From CAYMRB01 sp964392615 (GTDB lineage: Bacteria > Planctomycetota > UBA8108): a DNA stretch of 17,202 bases. The stretch spans positions 1 to 17,202 of the forward strand of contig CAYMRB010000203.1 of the NCBI GenBank assembly GCA_964392615.1, written 5' to 3'. Below, one piece after another: positions 13,559 through 17,202 of the stretch. Below the pieces are notes generated by a model. The model made no database searches. It was not told the DNA's origin and saw only the letters and a program-made list of their open reading frames with translations. Position 1 is the first letter of the stretch. Every line of letters begins with the position of its first letter. A program made the translations under genes and the position numbers.

Positions 13559-15826
13559 ATGAAACACCACGCACTCCTGCTCGGCTTGGCTCTGACAGCC
13601 ATGCCGGCTCCAGAACTCGTCGGCGCCGATCCCGCACGTCCCAACATTCTCTACCTCTACGTCGATGACATGGGGTGGGGCTCGATCGGCCCGAATGGTC
13701 AGTCGGCTCGCAGAGCCAAGAGCCTGCCCTACGTGCGCACTCCCAACCTCGATCGACTCGCCAAGCAGGGCGTCAATTTCACTCGCGGCTACGGCTGCCA
13801 CGTCTGCTCGCCCGCACGCTCGTCGCAACAGTCTGGCTTTCACCAGGGGCATACCTTCGCCGATCGTAACGATCCTGATAACGCCAAGAAAGCCATGCGT
13901 TCTGACGATGTCCTCATCGGCGATGCGCTTTCGGCCGTCGGCTATGTGACGGGTTACTGGGGCAAGTGGGGCTACGGCGCTTCCAAGGCCCGTGTCGATC
14001 CGGTGATCCAGAACGTGCAGACTCTCCCGACTTCGCACGGCTACAAGTACGTGCTGGCCGAACTCCACCATGTCCGTGCTCACACCTTTTTTCAGCCGAC
14101 TCTTTGGAGCGCACCTGCGCTGCCAGGCGCCAACGGCGGTCTGGAGCTCATTCCGAACTCGATGGCTCGCTATCAGAACAACGAGGCCTATCCCGACACG
14201 CCGGCGTTGCAGGATCACGCGGACTATCCGACAACCGCGTATTGCGATGACGCCTATGCTTTCGCCGCGCTCGACTTCGTCCGCAACCAGGGGCAGAACT
14301 ACAATCGGACCGGTCAGCCCTTCTTCGGGCTGCTGGCGGCGCAAATACCTCACGCGCCGTTCGGCGAGATCTCGACTCTTCCCGATTGGGACAAAGAGTA
14401 CACCGAGGACGCTCAGTTCGCATCGCTCTCCGGTCAAACGCAGCGGTGGGCTGCGATGGTCACGCGCATCGACGCGCACTTCGGGAACATCCTAGCGGCC
14501 CTCGAAGACCCGAACAACGACGGCGACAAAGCGGACTCGATCGCCGAAGACACGCTTGTCGTATTCCAGTCTGACAACGGCGGTCCCAAGGGTAGGAACA
14601 ACGTCGAGCTCGACGCGAACGGTGGTCTCCGGGGCAACAAGGGGAAGATTCAGGAAGGCGGCATCCGCGTCCCGCTCGTCATGCGTTGGCCCAGCAAGAT
14701 CACAGCGGACTCAGCGCTCAAGGCCGGCTCCGATTGCGACATGGTCGTCGACGTGACCGACCTGCTCCCCACCTTTTGCGATCTCGCCGGCGCTCCGGTC
14801 CCGCTGGGCATCGATGGCGTGTCCATCGCTCCGACTCTTGTTGGCAGCGGCCATCAGCGCCGCCGCGACTTCATCATTCACGAGGCGGGCAACGGTCAGT
14901 CCATCATCCGGGGCAAGTACAAACTGATCCGTTCGAAGAACACTTCCCTCGAGCTCTACGATCTCGACGCGGATCGCGCGGAGGCAAACGACATCGCCGC
15001 CGATCGCCCGAAACTCGTCAGGTTTCTCGAGTCGCTCCTTCTGGGCGAGCGCGTTGCCGAGCCGAGAGGCTTCGCCAACACCTACCACCGCTGGACGGGA
15101 AAAGACGGTGCCAGTACGTCCGATGCCCACAATTGGTCCGACTACAGATACACCAACGCCGGCATCACGTACATGTCGGACGACGGCGCGCCGCAACTGT
15201 CATGGATCGCTCGCATCGAGAACGAAGGGGACACCTCCGGCACCGCTCGCGCCGACTCCGACCTGGAGTTCCTCGGTCTCGAGATCCGTGGCAACGCCAG
15301 CAAGAAGGTTGGACAGTCGCTGGTCCTGGGCCCGGACATCAACCTGGTGGGGCGCAACGAGATCCGCGTGGCTCCCCACGGGACGCTCGCGGTGAACGGC
15401 GGGGTCGTGACGTCGCTCCGGTGGATCGACGTCCACCCCGGTGCCGCGCTCGAGGGGTACGGTTCCATCAACGGCATCACCTACAACAACGGCTCCGTCA
15501 CCGTGGCGGGTGGCGATCAACCCAGAATGACCTTCAGCGGCGACTACCATCAGTCTGAGGACGCTGGGCTGAGCATCACGATCGCAGGCAAGGAGCCGGC
15601 GGTCCGAGTCGCGGGGGCTGCAAATCTCGGCGGCGTACTCGAAGTCGCTATTGCGGAAGGGTTCAGGCTGACGCTCGGAGGGTCGTACACCGTCCTCACC
15701 GCCGAGCGAATCACGGGAGCCTTCGCCAATCCACGTGGCGAAGTCGTCAGCAGCGATGGTTCTCGCTTCACCATTTTCTATTCGAGGTCTGCCGTGACTC
15801 TCACGGTGAAGTCGGAGGGTCGGTAG
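13559..15826 (+). CDS. Secreted formylglycine-type sulfatase with a C-terminal beta-rich domain
   Basis: This 755-residue protein has a signal peptide at 1-23. The sulfatase domain (24 to about 510) has metal-binding D36-D37 (YVDDMGWG), the formylglycine motif C83-S-P-A-R87, PHAPF (264-268), D339-N340 (SDNGG) and GNKGKIQEGGIRVP with K361. These residues indicate a calcium-dependent sulfate ester hydrolase acting outside the cytoplasm; the substrate is unknown. Where sulfatases usually have GKWHLG, this one has GKWGYG (135-140), so the expected catalytic histidine is glycine. From about 512 (WTGKDGASTSDAHNW) to the end is a beta-strand-rich, glycine-rich region resembling passenger or cell-surface beta-helix segments, with no catalytic motif. 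The ATG at 13559 begins the signal peptide; the ribosome binding site is poor. It may be co-transcribed with the PQQ-like gene. Confidence 0.9.
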   Translation: MKHHALLLGLALTAMPAPELVGADPARPNILYLYVDDMGWGSIGPNGQSARRAKSLPYVRTPNLDRLAKQGVNFTRGYGCHVCSPARSSQQSGFHQGHTFADRNDPDNAKKAMRSDDVLIGDALSAVGYVTGYWGKWGYGASKARVDPVIQNVQTLPTSHGYKYVLAELHHVRAHTFFQPTLWSAPALPGANGGLELIPNSMARYQNNEAYPDTPALQDHADYPTTAYCDDAYAFAALDFVRNQGQNYNRTGQPFFGLLAAQIPHAPFGEISTLPDWDKEYTEDAQFASLSGQTQRWAAMVTRIDAHFGNILAALEDPNNDGDKADSIAEDTLVVFQSDNGGPKGRNNVELDANGGLRGNKGKIQEGGIRVPLVMRWPSKITADSALKAGSDCDMVVDVTDLLPTFCDLAGAPVPLGIDGVSIAPTLVGSGHQRRRDFIIHEAGNGQSIIRGKYKLIRSKNTSLELYDLDADRAEANDIAADRPKLVRFLESLLLGERVAEPRGFANTYHRWTGKDGASTSDAHNWSDYRYTNAGITYMSDDGAPQLSWIARIENEGDTSGTARADSDLEFLGLEIRGNASKKVGQSLVLGPDINLVGRNEIRVAPHGTLAVNGGVVTSLRWIDVHPGAALEGYGSINGITYNNGSVTVAGGDQPRMTFSGDYHQSEDAGLSITIAGKEPAVRVAGAANLGGVLEVAIAEGFRLTLGGSYTVLTAERITGAFANPRGEVVSSDGSRFTIFYSRSAVTLTVKSEGR

Positions 15827-15883
15827 TCAGGGCCAACTCATGCCGACGGGGCCCGGGATCCTTCCGGTAGCGTCCTGTGCTCC

Positions 15884-15903
15884 GACAGGCCGATCGGCTT
15901 GTC
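15884..15903. repeat. 20-base imperfect palindrome downstream of the sulfatase gene
   Basis: GACAGGCC (15884-15891) pairs with GGCTTGTC (15896-15903) around GATC, an 8-bp stem with one G-T wobble. It lies 58 bases after the sulfatase stop, so it may act as a transcription end or mRNA 3' stabiliser. There is no T run after it on either strand, so an intrinsic terminator call would be weak. Confidence 0.4.
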
Positions 15904-15985
15904 CGTGTCAGGGAGCGAAATCGACACTGCACGGGTCCTTGAGGAGGTCTTGGTCGGGCAGGTGGGGGTAAGGTATCGTGAGGAT

Positions 15986-16162
15986 ATGACTTTCCCAGAG
16001 GGAACCGTCGTCTACTTCGCAATCGGGGCGCTCTGCGCAGCGAGCTACGCCCTTCGCGCCTTCGCCATCGACCGTCGCCCAGCGACTCGCCGCCCCATGA
16101 AGGTCCGTTCAATTCTCGTGCGGATCGCGCTGATCGTCTTCCTCTGGCCAGTGAGCGCGGAA
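15986..16162 (+). pseudogene. Small two-helix membrane protein remnant
   Basis: The frame from ATG 15986 encodes a hydrophobic segment VVYFAIGALCAASYALRAF, a basic linker (IDRRPATRRPMK) and a second hydrophobic segment VRIALIVFLWPVSAE, which looks like a genuine inner-membrane hairpin. AGGA lies just before the start. Beyond residue 59 the frame continues to 16417, but the translation becomes arginine-rich and is the out-of-frame reading of the RDD remnant that follows. I therefore treat it as truncated at its C-terminus, probably by a deletion that fused two membrane-protein genes. I do not recognise the family; a real short protein ending in chance sequence is possible. Confidence 0.4.
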
Positions 16163-16322
16163 CCCCGGCTTCGGGCGGGCTGTAGGGTTGCGCATCCGGG
16201 TAACGGCCGTGATCGGCGCGGCTCCATACGTGGGCGGCTGCTTCTCGCTTCTCGACGCGCTGTATATCTTTCGAGGGGATCGTCGCTGCATGCACGACAT
16301 CAGCGCTGGAACGGAGGTCGTC
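16155..16322 (+). pseudogene. RDD-family membrane protein, C-terminal remnant
   Basis: In the frame that includes TTG 16188 the translation reads NPGFGRAVGLRIRV, then TAVIGAAPYVGGCFSLLDAL, YIFRGDRRCMHD and ISAGTEVV. The pattern of a hydrophobic segment, LLDALYIF, RRC-HD and AGT-VV is the C-terminal end of RDD-domain membrane proteins. The N-terminal RDD helix with its Arg-Asp-Asp signature is absent, and a stop lies just upstream at 16152. The preceding membrane hairpin is in another frame, so the domain has lost its first part by deletion. Product function is not retained. Confidence 0.6.
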
Positions 16323-16540
16323 GAGAATCATCGCGGAAGCGAGCAGCGCAGGCAGGACCTCGACAGCGCAGCCGCGGTCGGGCAGGATCGACGTTCAGCG
16401 GCGTTGGGCGCCTTTGAGCTGGCTCGTTCGGAGGCCGGGAATTGGCGTTCGACCTGCCGAGCTGAAGTGACCTTCCCGAGATCACGCGCGTGTGGAAACG
16501 CGCGACTCGTGCGGACGGGGCGAGTGTCAGGAGGTGTCTC
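16323..16540. other. Non-coding stretch before the URO-D-like gene
   Basis: No conserved coding segment, RNA gene or repeat was recognised. The frame of the RDD remnant stays open through this stretch and into the next gene, which is normal chance behaviour in GC-rich DNA. The promoter of the URO-D-like gene should lie here, but no clear hexamers are seen. Confidence 0.45.
16529..16536 (+). promoter_or_regulatory. Strong ribosome binding site of the URO-D-like gene
   Basis: AGGAGGTG is a near-perfect match to the anti-Shine-Dalgarno sequence. It ends four bases (the AGGAGG core six bases) before ATG 16541 and is the best ribosome site in the window. It decides the start of the last gene. Confidence 0.8.
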
Positions 16541-17202
16541 ATGGCGGGATCTCATCAGTTTGGAAACGATCCCGAGAAGATCGAACGCTATCGGGCTTTC
16601 TGGAGCCGGGAAGAGGCGAGGCGACCGCTGGTTGGCTTCTCCTTCGTGGGCTGGTACCCGATGCAGTACTTCTCGGTCTGTCAGCGCTGGAAGGTGGGGG
16701 AGTTGGTCACGCCGGAGATGCTGGAGCCGGGCGAGTGGCTCGACGACTACGAGACGCTCCTCGACGAGGGCGAGGAAGCGGACGATGACATCCTCCGGGG
16801 GGCCTGCCCCATCCAGGTGGCCTTTCCCTGCTTCATTCCCGCCATCCTCGGCTGCCCGATCCGCGTGCTGCCCGACAACGTGCTCGGCGAGGAGTTGAAG
16901 CTGAGCTGGGAGGAAGCTCTCGACAGGGAGCTGGATCAGGAAAGCCCCTGGTTCGAGAAGTACAGCGAGTTCGCACAGGCGCTCGTCGAGAGGGCGCGGG
17001 GGCGCTATCCGGTCAGCCATGGGGCCGAGCTGGGCCCGACGGATCTCCATGCGCTGCTGCGGGGTCACACCGAGAGCGTTCTGGACCTGGTCGATGAGGA
17101 GGAGCGGTCCGCCGCGCTGCTGCTGCAACTCGGCAAGGTGTTCGTGGATTTGTTACGGGCGCGCGGGGAGCGCCTCCCCCTCGATCACCGCGGCTACTTC
17201 GC
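16541..17202 (+). CDS. Uroporphyrinogen decarboxylase-like protein, N-terminal part (runs off the window)
   Basis: The first 220 residues are visible with no stop before the edge. The protein opens MAGSHQFGNDPEKIERYRAF and continues RRPLVGFSFVGWYPMQYF, EWLDDYETLLDEGEE, RGACPIQVAFPCFIPAILGC, NVLGEELKLSWEEAL, PVSHGAELGPTDLHALLRGH and LDLVDEEERSAALL. This is the layout of uncharacterised members of the URO-D/MtaA/CmuA superfamily; the GPTDLHALLRGH segment corresponds to the conserved part of the TIM barrel. True haem-synthesis UroD enzymes begin with a different arginine-containing motif, which is not seen. Relatives include corrinoid-dependent methyltransferases, but the zinc-binding residues would lie beyond the window, so no reaction is assigned. 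The strong ribosome site at 16529 and acidic, well-ordered codon use support it as real. Confidence 0.75.
   Translation, partial: MAGSHQFGNDPEKIERYRAFWSREEARRPLVGFSFVGWYPMQYFSVCQRWKVGELVTPEMLEPGEWLDDYETLLDEGEEADDDILRGACPIQVAFPCFIPAILGCPIRVLPDNVLGEELKLSWEEALDRELDQESPWFEKYSEFAQALVERARGRYPVSHGAELGPTDLHALLRGHTESVLDLVDEEERSAALLLQLGKVFVDLLRARGERLPLDHRGYF

Noticed and set aside
13166..14479. 437-residue minus-strand open frame
   Set aside because: It lies antisense to the PQQ-like and sulfatase genes, both of which have clear motifs, and has no conserved segment of its own.
16323..16898. Open frame continuing from the RDD remnant into the last gene
   Set aside because: After GTEVV there is no RDD similarity, and from 16541 on the frame competes with the URO-D-like protein, which has conserved motifs and a strong ribosome site.

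Overview
This GC-rich bacterial window looks like a metagenome-derived scaffold: it carries a 10-N gap, GGAG-type ribosome binding sites and dense, overlapping genes. Positions 158-11563 hold an almost complete anaerobic benzoate (benzoyl-CoA) degradation cluster. Positions about 11670-17202 hold an unrelated, partly decayed neighbourhood. No taxonomic marker is present. The right-hand genes (PQQ-like beta-propeller, formylglycine sulfatase with a beta-rich tail, RDD remnant, URO-D-like protein) are of kinds often abundant in Planctomycetota, Verrucomicrobiota and related phyla, but this is only a hint.

Aromatic cluster. A long leftward (minus-strand) operon reads, in transcription order: benzoate-CoA ligase (11563-9977), 6-hydroxycyclohex-1-ene-1-carbonyl-CoA dehydrogenase Had (9887-8814), ring-opening hydrolase Oah/BamA (8809-7706), benzoyl-CoA reductase subunits BcrC (7709-6492), BcrB (6486-5185), BcrA (5165-3777, with the gap) and BcrD (3780-2902), and a short-chain dehydrogenase (2905-2162). 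Most junctions are 4-base stop/start overlaps or gaps of 4-19 bases. A short rightward unit, thiolase (158-1363) and dienoyl-CoA hydratase Dch-like crotonase (1360-2133), converges on it, leaving 28 bases between stop codons.

Together the genes spell out: benzoate -> benzoyl-CoA (ligase) -> cyclohexa-1,5-diene-1-carbonyl-CoA (BcrABCD, ATP-dependent class I) -> 6-hydroxycyclohexene-carbonyl-CoA (Dch) -> 6-oxo compound (Had) -> 3-hydroxypimeloyl-CoA (Oah) -> 3-oxopimeloyl-CoA (SDR, inferred) -> glutaryl-CoA + acetyl-CoA (thiolase, inferred). No ferredoxin, glutaryl-CoA dehydrogenase, transporter or regulator is visible.

Right-hand region. An IS3-family transposase fragment (about 11672-11905) lies just beyond the ligase start and marks the boundary. 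It is followed by two secreted proteins on the plus strand: a PQQ-like beta-propeller protein (12108-13463) and a sulfatase with an extra C-terminal beta-rich domain (13559-15826). A 700-base stretch (15827-16540) holds an imperfect palindrome and two membrane-protein remnants, one the C-terminal end of an RDD domain. The window ends inside a uroporphyrinogen-decarboxylase-like gene (16541 onward).
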